From a virus: a stretch of 64,000 bases of DNA. Shown piece by piece: positions 31,139 through 40,400 of the stretch (positions are counted from its first letter, which is position 1; every line of letters begins with the position of its first letter). The stretch spans positions 36,669-100,668 of IMG/VR virus record IMGVR_UViG_3300020186_000396. One strand, written 5' to 3'. The notes below the pieces were generated by a model that saw only the letters and a list, made by a program, of their open reading frames with translations, searched no databases and was not told where the DNA came from. The translations under genes were made by a program, and so were the position numbers.

Positions 31139-31773
31139 TGTTGGAAAAACTAGATTTTGGTAATTGTTTCAATATAGCAATAAGCGGTAAGGCTAATTCT
31201 GGAAAAAATACTGTCTTTAAGATTTTAGTAGAAGAGCTTGGTCTTGTTGACAGCGTTGTTAAGGATATTGCTTTTGCAGATCCTATCAAAGAGGGGCTGT
31301 TGAAGCTGTACCCTCGCGCTCGCCGAGATTATCTTTTTGGACCTTCCAAATTACGTGCTGAAATTATACCTGGAACAACCGTTACATATCGGCAGGTTCT
31401 TTGCGATCTGGGTGCCCAAGCTCGTAAATATGACGAGGATCACTGGGTAAAAATACTGATTGATGAGGTGCATGGGCTACAGAGTTGTAGTGAAAAATTC
31501 CCCCAGCCGCTGCAAACTAAAGCAATGGTAGTGACAGATCTTAGATTTCCAAATGAGTTTACAGCTCTTAGAGAACAGGGATTTTATGTCATACGGGTGA
31601 AAAGAGAAGAACAGTTGAATTTAACCGACATAAGCGAGACTAGTCAGGACGCCTTGACGGATGAAGTATTCAACTCAGTATTAAAGAATAACGGTACATT
31701 AGATGAGTTAAGGCTAAAGTGTAAAGCTATAGCTACCCATCTTAAGGAAATCAAATGTCGTTCATTGGGTTAA
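31138..31773 (+). CDS. Deoxynucleoside monophosphate kinase, T4 gp1-like, 211 aa
   Basis: The P-loop FNIAISGKANSGKNTVFKIL near residues 12-31 is followed by FADPIKEGL and a DLRFPNEF segment near 139, the pattern of phage dNMP kinases. The enzyme phosphorylates dTMP, dGMP or modified dCMP to the diphosphate and so supplies the replicase. It shares the ATG/TAATG junction with the SbcC gene. The exact substrate range is unknown. Confidence 0.75.
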   Translation: MLEKLDFGNCFNIAISGKANSGKNTVFKILVEELGLVDSVVKDIAFADPIKEGLLKLYPRARRDYLFGPSKLRAEIIPGTTVTYRQVLCDLGAQARKYDEDHWVKILIDEVHGLQSCSEKFPQPLQTKAMVVTDLRFPNEFTALREQGFYVIRVKREEQLNLTDISETSQDALTDEVFNSVLKNNGTLDELRLKCKAIATHLKEIKCRSLG

Positions 31774-32315
31774 AAATACCACACGAATGTGCACGGTTAC
31801 TTGGTTCAATTGAAGTTAGTGGAGAGCGGATACCTTTAGACCAGATGCATGTAACTCTGGTTTACATCGGAGATAATACTCCGATAACAACAATCGCTAA
31901 GGCGATTACAGCTACGTACAGGATAACTCAGAATAGAACGCCATTCACAATGAAGGTTAGTCGTATAAAATCTTTTCCGCATAATGGAAGAGGCTGTCCA
32001 GTAGTTGCAAAAATTACATGCCAGGATCTACTAGATTTTCATGATGAGATTTTAACTTCGCTGGACAAGGCTGGAATTGAGTATTCTAAATATTACCCAG
32101 AATATAAACCGCATGTAACACTAGCTATGGCGCCGGAGCCGATCAGCGCTTTGATATTGGAAAACCCAATCGAGTGGGCCGCGCACGAGGCCACACTTTG
32201 GGGTGGAGATACTGGAGACGATCGTATCAGCGCAACATTTCCATTCGTTGTTGGGCGTACAAAAGAATCTTGTAGAGCTTCCAAGTTAATAAAGAGGCCT
32301 AATCATTCTAGATAG
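31755..32315 (+). CDS. 2H phosphoesterase / LigT-like RNA 2'-3' cyclic phosphodiesterase, 186 aa
   Basis: Two HxT motifs are visible: HVTLVYIG near residue 34 and HVTLAMAP near residue 116. They are the paired catalytic histidines of the 2H superfamily. Members hydrolyse 2'-3' cyclic ends of RNA, process tRNA fragments, or cleave cyclic-nucleotide signals such as CBASS second messengers. In a phage either tRNA repair or anti-defence is plausible. It overlaps the dNMP kinase gene by 19 nt. Confidence 0.75.
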   Translation: MSFIGLKIPHECARLLGSIEVSGERIPLDQMHVTLVYIGDNTPITTIAKAITATYRITQNRTPFTMKVSRIKSFPHNGRGCPVVAKITCQDLLDFHDEILTSLDKAGIEYSKYYPEYKPHVTLAMAPEPISALILENPIEWAAHEATLWGGDTGDDRISATFPFVVGRTKESCRASKLIKRPNHSR

Positions 32316-32342
32316 AACAGCATATCATCTCATATATGTGAG

Positions 32343-32660
32343 ATGTCAGGTAACATCAAGCGAGATTTGGTAGTAAAGTACACGTCGGTAGGACGAGATA
32401 AGTTCTACCGATTTTTGCTATCGTCTGCAATTTTCAAGATGGTTTCGTACCTCGAAACGAAAGACAAATCGATTCAGATGCCAGACGTTGAATTGATGGA
32501 ATTGTATGACAAATTTCTTCTATATTACCGCCGTGAAAACGAGGAAGTGTATTTTGAAATAGCTAAACTGTGCAGAAAAGCGGCACATAAAGTGTATAGG
32601 GCATTATTACGGCAGAAGTTAGTAGAGAAGAATTCTAAATTCTTAAACCTAATTGAGTAA
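32343..32660 (+). CDS. Hypothetical protein, 105 aa
   Basis: Not recognised. It is a helical, basic soluble protein (MSGNIKRDLVVKYTSVGRDK). The upstream sequence CATATATGTGAG precedes the ATG by a few bases and matches the ATATA motif seen at other starts. Only 3 nt separate it from the next gene. Confidence 0.65.
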   Translation: MSGNIKRDLVVKYTSVGRDKFYRFLLSSAIFKMVSYLETKDKSIQMPDVELMELYDKFLLYYRRENEEVYFEIAKLCRKAAHKVYRALLRQKLVEKNSKFLNLIE

Positions 32661-32663
32661 TAT

Positions 32664-33653
32664 ATGGCAGTCATAAGCTTAACAATAACCGAATCAGCCG
32701 AGCAAATCGTATCCGGAATACCAGTAACGATATCGTTTTCCACTAACGTTCCGGCTACAATTTTTTATGTTCTTGATGGTTCAGTTCCGACGACTGCGTC
32801 GGAGGTTTATGTCACGACCATTATTTTATCAACAGCTTTACCAAGCCCTCGGCTGCGAGTATTTGCAACCAACGGAACAGATTCGTCTGCCATCATCGAG
32901 AAAGATTATGGACCGAACGTAACCAGGTCTCGTTTGCCTCACGCATCCGTGACTGGATTAAATATAAATGCTACTCATTCGCTAGGCCCATTTGGAACTA
33001 ACAGCACTGCCACGTCAACTGCTAAGTTTACAAATCCTGCTGACGCAGGAATTACGGTACTGGCTCCGGATTTAACTACATATTCATCTGGTCATGTCGA
33101 TGCTGATGGTTACGGCGCGGCTCTTATCAATGAACCAACGGTATTAAATTATCACATCATTCAAACAGATTTTAATTCTGGAGGTCATCGTGGACCAGGC
33201 ATCGGAACGATAGTTCCGGTTACGACACTTCCAGAACGGAACAATGACGTTCCTCAGGAATCAAATCGCGCCAATAAGTTATTCAATCCTAGAGCGATGG
33301 TCATTTTCCAAGATGCATCCACAGAAGATACGTCCGCTCCACCTCAGTTGAATCGAGAATATTTCTCGATGGAAATTCCCGAGAAGGAAAAAGATGCCAC
33401 GCTTCTTTCGAACTGCGGACCAGATACGGCCACCGCAACTGGTTCTTTTCTAAGAGCTTATCATAATCCGCGTGATAACACCATTACGTATTATTATAGA
33501 GATAGCGCAACTAATCGTTGGCTTATTTCTAAACAGCCATATCAGCTACGAGACCCAAATATTGCGAATTTATCCAATATGGTTTTTGGCCGAGAGCAGG
33601 GCCAGGGATTTGTATTCCGATGGGTTCCTTTCTCAAGAAGAGTGCTAACGTGA
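32664..33653 (+). CDS. Probable virion protein with chitobiase C-terminal-like domain, 329 aa
   Basis: Residues about 15-60 contain TIFYVLDGSVPTTASEVYVT, the IxYTLDGSxPTxxSxxY pattern of the Chb/Hex C-terminal (CHB_HEX_C) beta-sandwich. The remaining 270 residues are Ser/Thr/Asn-rich with Gly turns and end in a beta-rich segment (FVFRWVPFSRRVLT). Such domains decorate tail fibres, head fibres and surface proteins, so a virion surface role is inferred. It sits outside the main structural block. The IS-type right end starts 4 nt after the stop. Confidence 0.6.
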   Translation: MAVISLTITESAEQIVSGIPVTISFSTNVPATIFYVLDGSVPTTASEVYVTTIILSTALPSPRLRVFATNGTDSSAIIEKDYGPNVTRSRLPHASVTGLNINATHSLGPFGTNSTATSTAKFTNPADAGITVLAPDLTTYSSGHVDADGYGAALINEPTVLNYHIIQTDFNSGGHRGPGIGTIVPVTTLPERNNDVPQESNRANKLFNPRAMVIFQDASTEDTSAPPQLNREYFSMEIPEKEKDATLLSNCGPDTATATGSFLRAYHNPRDNTITYYYRDSATNRWLISKQPYQLRDPNIANLSNMVFGREQGQGFVFRWVPFSRRVLT

Positions 33654-33656
33654 ACT

Positions 33657-33685
33657 GCCTCGCCCTTTAGGGCGAGGTAGTTCAC
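33657..33685 (+). mobile_element. IS200/IS605-type right-end fragment, copy D
   Basis: GCCTCGCCC-TTTA-GGGCGAGG followed by TAGTTCAC is identical to the right end of copies A and E. No left end or TnpB coding sequence remains. An HNH endonuclease remnant follows directly. Confidence 0.8.
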
Positions 33686-33749
33686 CAAGCTTGCCTAGAG
33701 TCAAAGCCTCTAACAAAAGAATATTTTACTCAAGGTAAAAATAGAGATA

Positions 33750-34079
33750 AGTATTTCTGCAAACATTAGGCAATGTATCAAAAAAGAATTACGAGCCATT
33801 TGCAATTTTCCTTCCGTATACAATTCAAGAGCTGAAAAAGCACTTAGAAGATCAATTTGAATCGTGGATGAATTGGGACAACTATGGAACGTATATGATA
33901 AATAGTTGGGACGACAAAGATTCGTCGAGTTGGACTTGGCAGATTGATCACATTATTCCGCATAGCAATTTGTTCACAGCTCAATGAGCGATAGCGAATT
34001 CAAAAATTGTTGGGCGCTAAATAATTTAAGACCGTATTCAGCCAAGCAAAACGTAATAGACGGAAACAGAAGTACATGA
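33750..34079 (+). pseudogene. HNH endonuclease remnant 1 (frameshifted)
   Basis: The frame reading YEPFAIFLPYTIQELKKHLE and then GTYMINSWDD...WTWQIDHIIPHS matches phage HNH endonucleases, with the WQIDHI motif intact. It is broken by a stop at 33985-33987. The 3' part (MSDSEFKNCWALNNLRPYSA) continues in a different frame, and the 5' end is also scrambled. The stop of this second part overlaps the RecB-like start as ATGA. No intact start is visible, so it is a decayed copy. Confidence 0.75.
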
Positions 34080-34867
34080 CCGAAGAAAACAAAGACCTTA
34101 GATTATCAGTTAGCAAAACGAAAACATTCGCAGATTGTAAGAAGAAGTTCAAGTATAACTACATTGAGCGTCTTCCCAAAAAAGAATGGGATTTCCATAT
34201 TTATGGAAAGTTTGTGCATCGTGTTCTTGAACTATACCACCTTCATTATTTGAAGGGCGGAACCTCTGAGCGTCACATATCAATGATGGATGCATTCAAA
34301 GAGTCTTGTGTAGAATTCAAGGGCAAGATGACCCCGGAACAAAGAGTAGAGGCTAAGCTAGCTTGTTCTGCTTATTTGAAAAAGTTATCTGAGGAACCAC
34401 TGGATCAGGTTCCGAATATAACCGGAGTCGAAAAGGAATTCAGTATCAACATAGCAGATAAGATCTGTTTGTTAGGCGTCATCGACCGCGTACAAATAGA
34501 CGCTGATGGTGTGCCTCATGTCTGTGACTACAAGACTACGAAGAACAAGAAGTATCTAAAAAATGATTGGTTCCAGTTATTGACGTACGCATACGTTATG
34601 TACATGCAGGATCCTACTATTACTAAAGTTCGTGGATCATACATTCTGATACGACACGGATTTGAATACATTACGGCAACGTTTGATCTTCCTCAAATTT
34701 TAGCCATCAAAGACAAATTCCTTAAGTATGCAGAAGACATGGAAGCAGAAAAGCTTTTCCGAGCCAATCCAACGCCACTTTGTAAATACTGTGACTTCCT
34801 AGAAAATTGTGATGAAGGACGCCAGTTTACTCAGAGAGATACTTATTTCGGTAAAACGTCCTGGTGA
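34076..34867 (+). CDS. RecB/Cas4-like PD-(D/E)XK nuclease with probable Fe-S cluster, 263 aa
   Basis: Motifs occur in order: LSVSKTKTFADCKKKFKYNY at the N-terminus (first cluster Cys), GKFVHRVLELYH, GVIDRVQID near residue 140, the catalytic CDYKTTK near 153, QLLTYAYVMY, and CKYCDFLENC at the C-terminus. The Cys in ADC together with the last three resembles the 4Fe-4S cluster of Cas4 and AddB nucleases. It probably degrades DNA ends exonucleolytically, in recombination or host DNA breakdown. The neighbours (trigger factor, HNH remnant) give no further hint. Confidence 0.85.
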   Translation: MTEENKDLRLSVSKTKTFADCKKKFKYNYIERLPKKEWDFHIYGKFVHRVLELYHLHYLKGGTSERHISMMDAFKESCVEFKGKMTPEQRVEAKLACSAYLKKLSEEPLDQVPNITGVEKEFSINIADKICLLGVIDRVQIDADGVPHVCDYKTTKNKKYLKNDWFQLLTYAYVMYMQDPTITKVRGSYILIRHGFEYITATFDLPQILAIKDKFLKYAEDMEAEKLFRANPTPLCKYCDFLENCDEGRQFTQRDTYFGKTSW

Positions 34868-34922
34868 GTTGTCGATATATGGTTTGCGTTACTAGAAGTA
34901 GTTCTACTACGGAGTAAGAAAA

Positions 34923-36224
34923 ATGAATTTTGAAGTCAAAGAATTAGAATATTGTCGCGTCTCAGTTCATGCCGAGATCGAATCAGACCGCATCAATGAA
35001 AAACGCATTGAAGTAATCTCTGAGTTTAAGAAACTTCCGGTGCCAGGTTTTCGTCCAGGTCGAGCATCTCTTGATGCAATTAAGCACAAGTACAAGGCAC
35101 AAATTGAAGCGCGACTTCGCGAAGCTCTTGCAGAAGATGCATTCCACGGAGCTTTGAACGAGAAGGGCCTTCGCCCGTTGGGAAACCCAGAATTTTCGTC
35201 TGTGACGCTTGGTAAGCGTCAGATGATTGTCCTGGAATCTACCTCAGTACCAAACAACGAAGATGTATTTACTTGTGACTTCGTATTGAATACGAAACCT
35301 GAAATTACGTTGACCGAGTATAGGGATTTTTCTTTACCAAAGCCATCCGCTGGAATCGGTGTAAGTGAATTTGCCGAAAGCATTCTTCAAGATTTACGTG
35401 AACGCAACGGAGATACCGTGCCGTTTGGAGATGACGATTTTATTTCGAATGGTGATTCAGCAATTATCGATTATACCGGAACGATCGATTGTCTGGTTCG
35501 TCCAGAACTAACGGCAAAGAAAGAGGTAATCACAATCGGAAGTTCTCCATTCCCTCAGTTTGATGAAAACCTTTTGGGAATGAAACTAGGTGATGTAAGG
35601 CAATTTGATATCGTCGCCCCTGAGAAAGCCGCGAAAGAATATATTGGAAAGACAATATCGTTCAACGTTTCTTTGGCGATGGGTTCAAAGAAAAATCCAG
35701 CTCCATTGGATGACGAGCTTGCAAAGCGCATGAGTTTCGAGAATCTCGAAGCATTGCGGACGCACGTAAATACCGTCGCCGCTGCTCGTGTAGATAAGCA
35801 TGAGAAGGCCGCCCTCGCTCAGCAGGTGGCAGCTCGTCTAGTTGAGAAGCATGAATTTAAGATTCCTACGTGGATCACTACGGCGGAAGCTCAGATGAAC
35901 GCGAAGCGTGCCAAGCTTACCTGGGATGAGCTTACAGACGAACGTAAAGAAGAGATTATCGCAACGGCAGATAAAAGCGTGAGGCTTTCACTTGTTCTTG
36001 AAAAGATCCGGGATAAAGAAGCCGAGGCGCAATTGTCTGATGAAGAACTTGAGTTTCATCTTCAACAAGAATTGGTGAAGATTTCAAAAGCCACATCTCA
36101 GGAAGATGTCGACAGGATGCTTCAGCAGCTGACTCAGAGCGGAATGCTACCGATATTGGTAGGCAAAATTCGTGATGAATATACTTTGAGTTTTCTAGTG
36201 AAAACTTGCACAGTTGTTGAATAA
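34923..36224 (+). CDS. tig: Trigger factor, ribosome-associated chaperone/prolyl isomerase, 433 aa
   Basis: The N-terminal ribosome-docking loop is PVPGFRPGRA near residues 38-47 (family GFRxGKxP). The FKBP-like domain lies near 170-250 (SAIIDYTGTI...GMKLGDVRQFDI), and the C-terminal helical arms make up the rest. Full length equals E. coli Tig (432 aa), so no domain is missing. It binds near uL23 at the exit tunnel and shields nascent chains. Trigger factor genes are unusual in phages. The ATG at 34923 has GGAG 9 nt upstream. Confidence 0.9.
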   Translation: MNFEVKELEYCRVSVHAEIESDRINEKRIEVISEFKKLPVPGFRPGRASLDAIKHKYKAQIEARLREALAEDAFHGALNEKGLRPLGNPEFSSVTLGKRQMIVLESTSVPNNEDVFTCDFVLNTKPEITLTEYRDFSLPKPSAGIGVSEFAESILQDLRERNGDTVPFGDDDFISNGDSAIIDYTGTIDCLVRPELTAKKEVITIGSSPFPQFDENLLGMKLGDVRQFDIVAPEKAAKEYIGKTISFNVSLAMGSKKNPAPLDDELAKRMSFENLEALRTHVNTVAAARVDKHEKAALAQQVAARLVEKHEFKIPTWITTAEAQMNAKRAKLTWDELTDERKEEIIATADKSVRLSLVLEKIRDKEAEAQLSDEELEFHLQQELVKISKATSQEDVDRMLQQLTQSGMLPILVGKIRDEYTLSFLVKTCTVVE

Positions 36225-36236
36225 GGAAGAAATAAC

Positions 36237-36527
36237 ATGAGCGACGAAAAGGGTTTTCCGAAGAAGCATGAGAAGTGGCTCCCGACCGGATTTTCGGAAG
36301 GCATCGAGTCTATGGATACTGAAGAGATCAAGTCCAAGATCTATGAGTGTCAGGCTCATTCATATGAAATCGATAAGGCGAAGGATGCAGATGAAAAGCT
36401 CAACGCGGCTCGCGAGACCGTAAAGGAGTTTTCTGCACCGTACACGGAAGCCCAAAAGACCGAGACTGCAAAAGCAAAATATTGCTTTTATGTTCTTGAA
36501 GGACGCGGTGTAAAAATTACACCATAA
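36237..36527 (+). CDS. Hypothetical protein, 96 aa
   Basis: Not recognised. It is a charged, mostly helical protein (MSDEKGFPKKHEKWLPTGF) with AAGGAAG 6-12 nt before the start. It lies 12 nt after trigger factor and so is probably co-transcribed with it. Confidence 0.65.
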   Translation: MSDEKGFPKKHEKWLPTGFSEGIESMDTEEIKSKIYECQAHSYEIDKAKDADEKLNAARETVKEFSAPYTEAQKTETAKAKYCFYVLEGRGVKITP

Positions 36528-36530
36528 GAA

Positions 36531-36836
36531 ATGTCAGCTTTTAATAAAGCCCGAGTCCCGAGTTGTTGCGGCAGTTTTGCGACTGTCTACGAACTGAATT
36601 TCCCGCTCAAGCGAGAACAGGTCGAACAATTCAAGGACGCGGGTTTTGTTATTTCTAAAGCTTTTTTTGCAGCCGGAATGCTATACGCAGAGAACGATAA
36701 GCTAGTTGCAATCGGAACGTTCGGCAAGAACAAGATTGATTTGAAATGTAAAGTGCCGAAGTGTGATACGGTGTCGACGGACCTAGATGCAGTTCTCACT
36801 AGGATTCATGCCCTTAGACAAAAGCGACCTACGTAA
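36531..36836 (+). CDS. Hypothetical protein, 101 aa
   Basis: Not recognised. It opens MSAFNKARVPSCCGSFATVY and has a Cys pair at the start and another Cys pair later (KCKVPKC), with alternating strands and a helix between. The last 29 bases overlap the peptidase gene. A zinc site is possible but unsupported. Confidence 0.6.
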   Translation: MSAFNKARVPSCCGSFATVYELNFPLKREQVEQFKDAGFVISKAFFAAGMLYAENDKLVAIGTFGKNKIDLKCKVPKCDTVSTDLDAVLTRIHALRQKRPT

Positions 36837-37416
36837 GCTTAAGCAAAACAACATAGACTATAATTTAATCGTGACCTGTTATCACGAAGCTGGACATATT
36901 GTTTTAGCTATGCGTAACTCTATTTTACCAAAAGCATGTCAAGTCATGCAAGGTAAACGTATAATTGCTAATACGACTCTTGTTTATTTTAACAAGATAA
37001 AGAAACCGGCATTACGTAAAAACATAATGCTTGGAACAGCTAAAACCTATGCAGCAGGAATAGCTGCTGAAGAAATTTTTTTCGATAAAATCGTAGGTAA
37101 ACGTTTACCTGTAAATCTTCGTGAGGGCTGGTCATCAGATCGGTACTTACTTCAAAAAATACTAACTTCATTAGAAAAACGCACACACGCGCGCGCCCGG
37201 CTGCGTGAAAAAATTCATAAACTTGCGCGTCAACAAGTAATTGAGGATTGGCATATTGTCACTAATTTAGCGCATGCCTTATATGATAAGAAAGCGTTGA
37301 GCTATAAACAAATTTCAGACGTTGTTATAAGATCAGTGCCGAGCGCATCTAGAATAGATATGCGCAATTATCTTCGGCAACTAGAACAAGCTTACATCCC
37401 CAAGACTCTACCATAA
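36808..37416 (+). CDS. FtsH-type M41 peptidase domain protein, 202 aa
   Basis: CYHEAGHIVLAM near residues 24-35 is the M41 zinc motif (HEAGH) of FtsH, followed by LGTAKTYAAGIAAEEIFF, matching the FtsH G-x-AAEE helix, and GWSSDRYLLQKIL with the third-ligand Asp region. The AAA+ ATPase and membrane segments of FtsH are absent, so this is a stand-alone protease domain. I chose the ATG at 36808 (MPLDKSD) over the overlapping one at 36787. It may work on unfolded proteins or with another ATPase. Confidence 0.75.
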   Translation: MPLDKSDLRKLKQNNIDYNLIVTCYHEAGHIVLAMRNSILPKACQVMQGKRIIANTTLVYFNKIKKPALRKNIMLGTAKTYAAGIAAEEIFFDKIVGKRLPVNLREGWSSDRYLLQKILTSLEKRTHARARLREKIHKLARQQVIEDWHIVTNLAHALYDKKALSYKQISDVVIRSVPSASRIDMRNYLRQLEQAYIPKTLP

Positions 37417-37449
37417 GTCGCCAGGGTTGCTGCAAAACAGGAGACTTTC

Positions 37450-40400
37450 ATGAGTAATTACGTATCGCTGCATAATCATACCTTTTTTTCCCTTCTCGAT
37501 TCTTTACTTTCACCCAAAGACCTCTTCGCCAAAGCGAAAGAGCTTGGCCAATCAGCAGTAGCAATTACTGATCACGGCACACTGGCAAACGCTTGGGATG
37601 CGCTCAAAGCGGCCAAAGAAGTCGGTATCAAATACATCGCAGGTTGCGAATGCTACTTCGTAAACGACGTAGCCAAGAAAGACGAAAAAGTACGTCACGT
37701 TATTCTTCTAGCAAAGAATGCTATTGGATATCGTAACCTATTGTTGTTAAACCGACACGGTTTCGACAACTCTTTGTTTTTTGCTAAGCGCGTTTACCCG
37801 CTTATTGATTGGAATCTATTGCGGACTCATTCGGAAGGTATCATCTGCCTTACGGCGTGTGGTCAGGGTATAGTCAGTCAGCTCTTAAACAATAAGAAGT
37901 TTCAAGAAGCGGAAGAGACTGTACAAAAGCTGAAGGAGATCTTCGGAGAAGATCTGGGACTTGAGATCCAACCAAACAATCTAAAACGATATGCCTCCGC
38001 TTACAATGACAGTATAGAACAATACTTTACAAATTTTCACACCATTCGTTTAGCTAAAAAAATGGGTGTTCGTATCGTTCCGACATCTAACGCACATTAT
38101 CTATGTAAGGATGACGCTAGCACGCACGACGTGCTTTTAGCCATCGGAGCTGGTCAGTCGACATACTCAAATGCTCGCATCAAGTATGATGTTCCTGAGT
38201 TCTATTTGCATTCTGAACAAGAGGTACGAGAGTTTTTTGAACGCACCAACACAGCAGAGGAAGTTGATGAGTGGATTAAAAACACCACACACTTCGCAAG
38301 CCAGTGTGAAGATCCAATTTGGATCGATCCAAAATTCTCCAATCCAACCGGCAAAGAGTTGCCGATTTTTCCAGTAAAGTCAGAACCTGAGTACGATCAA
38401 TTTATAACATGGTTGAATCAGCCGGAAAATGATAAACTAAAATTACTAGATCCTGACCAGTCCTATTTGCGATATCTTTGTTTTAAAGACGCAGATAGTA
38501 GAATGCCTCAGGACGCTCGAAAAGAGGAATACTTGGCCCGCCTTCAAGAAGAACTTGAAGTTATTGAGTATCATGGATTCTCTAGTTACATGCTTATCGT
38601 AGCTGACTACATTCGCTGGGCACGTAAGAACAATATCCTTGTAGGATATGGTCGTGGCTCGGTAGGAGGATCTCTCATTGCTTATCTTCTAGATATTCAT
38701 CGAGCTGACCCGATTCAGTATAAACTCATTTTCGCACGCTTCCACAACAAAGAGAAGACAAGTTTTCCTGACATAGATACCGATTTTGCGCCATCTGGAC
38801 GCAATCTAGTTCAAGATTATGTACGTCAAAAGTATGGAGCAGATCATGTTGCGCACGTTTCAAATGTCAATACGATCACACCAAAGGTCTATGCCAGAGA
38901 TATTTCTCGCGCATGTGAACTTGGTGGTTCAAGAGCAACGGCCGTGGATGTCGGAAACACAGTAGCTGATACACTTCCGGCAGATATCAAGAGTATCGAG
39001 AAGGCTTTACAAGAAGCTCCGTTGTTTGTGGAGTACACGAAGCGCTACCCTCAGTTTATTAAGTACCAGGACATATGTGGCAAGTACCGCGCATGGTCTA
39101 CTCATGCTGGTGGTCTCGTTATCTCAAATCGACCGTTGGCTGGTCTCATCCCTTTACGTAAGGATAAGGACGGAGCCGTAGCAATCGAGTACGATAAGGA
39201 TCGCGCAGAAGAAAATGGTCTTGTCAAGATGGACATGCTTGGACTCGAAACACTTGACATTATCAAAGACACATTTGAAATCATCAAGGCTCAAGGTAAA
39301 GCCGCACCACCTGATTTGATGACGGTTCCGCTCGATGACCAGGCAACCTACGACCTATTATCTCGCGGAGATACATTCTGTGTTTTCCAACTAGGTACAT
39401 CTAGCGGTACGATCGATCTTTGCAAGAAGGTCAAGCCAAAGAACATCGAAGACATCAGTGCCATCAACTCATTGGCACGGCCTTCCGCTCGTGACATTCG
39501 AGAAGACTTCATTAAAACAAAAGAAGGCCAGAAGCCTGTAAACATCCTTCATCCTTCATTGAATCGAGCGTTTGGCGGAACGTACGGATTCGGACTTTAT
39601 GAAGAGTGCCTTATGTATCTTGCACAGGACGTTGCAGGGTGGAGCCTTCATGAATCTGACCGACTTCGTAAGCTCACGAAGGAAAAGGGAAAGAATCCCA
39701 AGAAGGCCGCACAGTGGCGTAAAGACTTTATTGCAGATGCGATGAAGAACAAGCAGATACCTGAAAATATTGCCACCAGAATCTGGGACGAGGTTGTAGA
39801 TAAGTTTCAAGGTTACGGTTTCAACCTATCTCACTCTATTTTGTATTCAATGATGTCGTACTATACGGCGTATTTAAAGGCACACTATCCGGTTGAATTT
39901 TTGATGGCGAATCTCAAATCTGAAATTCAGTCAAACGTAAAGTCTGCTAAGAACGACATCGAAAAAATAAAGTCAGAAATCAAAAAACACAACGTCAAAA
40001 TTCTGCCGCCAGATATCAATCGTTCTTCGTACAGCTACACACTTCTAAATTCTGGAATGTTGATCACTGGATTTGAAGCATTAAAGTTCGTCGGAGAAGA
40101 AGCTATTAGCGATCTAGTATCTAAGCGGCCATTTAAAGATTTTACCGATCTGATGGTGCGTTGCGATTCTAAAGCTTTGAGGTCCAGCACCATTCAAGCC
40201 TTGGCCGCAACTGGATGCCTCGATGGTTTTGGGCTGACTAGAAAGCAAATCTACCTTTACTGCTCTGATTTCAGAAAGAAGCTTCAGTCATGGTCTAAGA
40301 AACACGATCCTGCCAAGGAAACGTTTAATTACCCGTGGCTTGAAGAAACAGATTGGCTCATTAGTGAGAAATACGCACTGGAGAAGATGTACCTTGGCGA

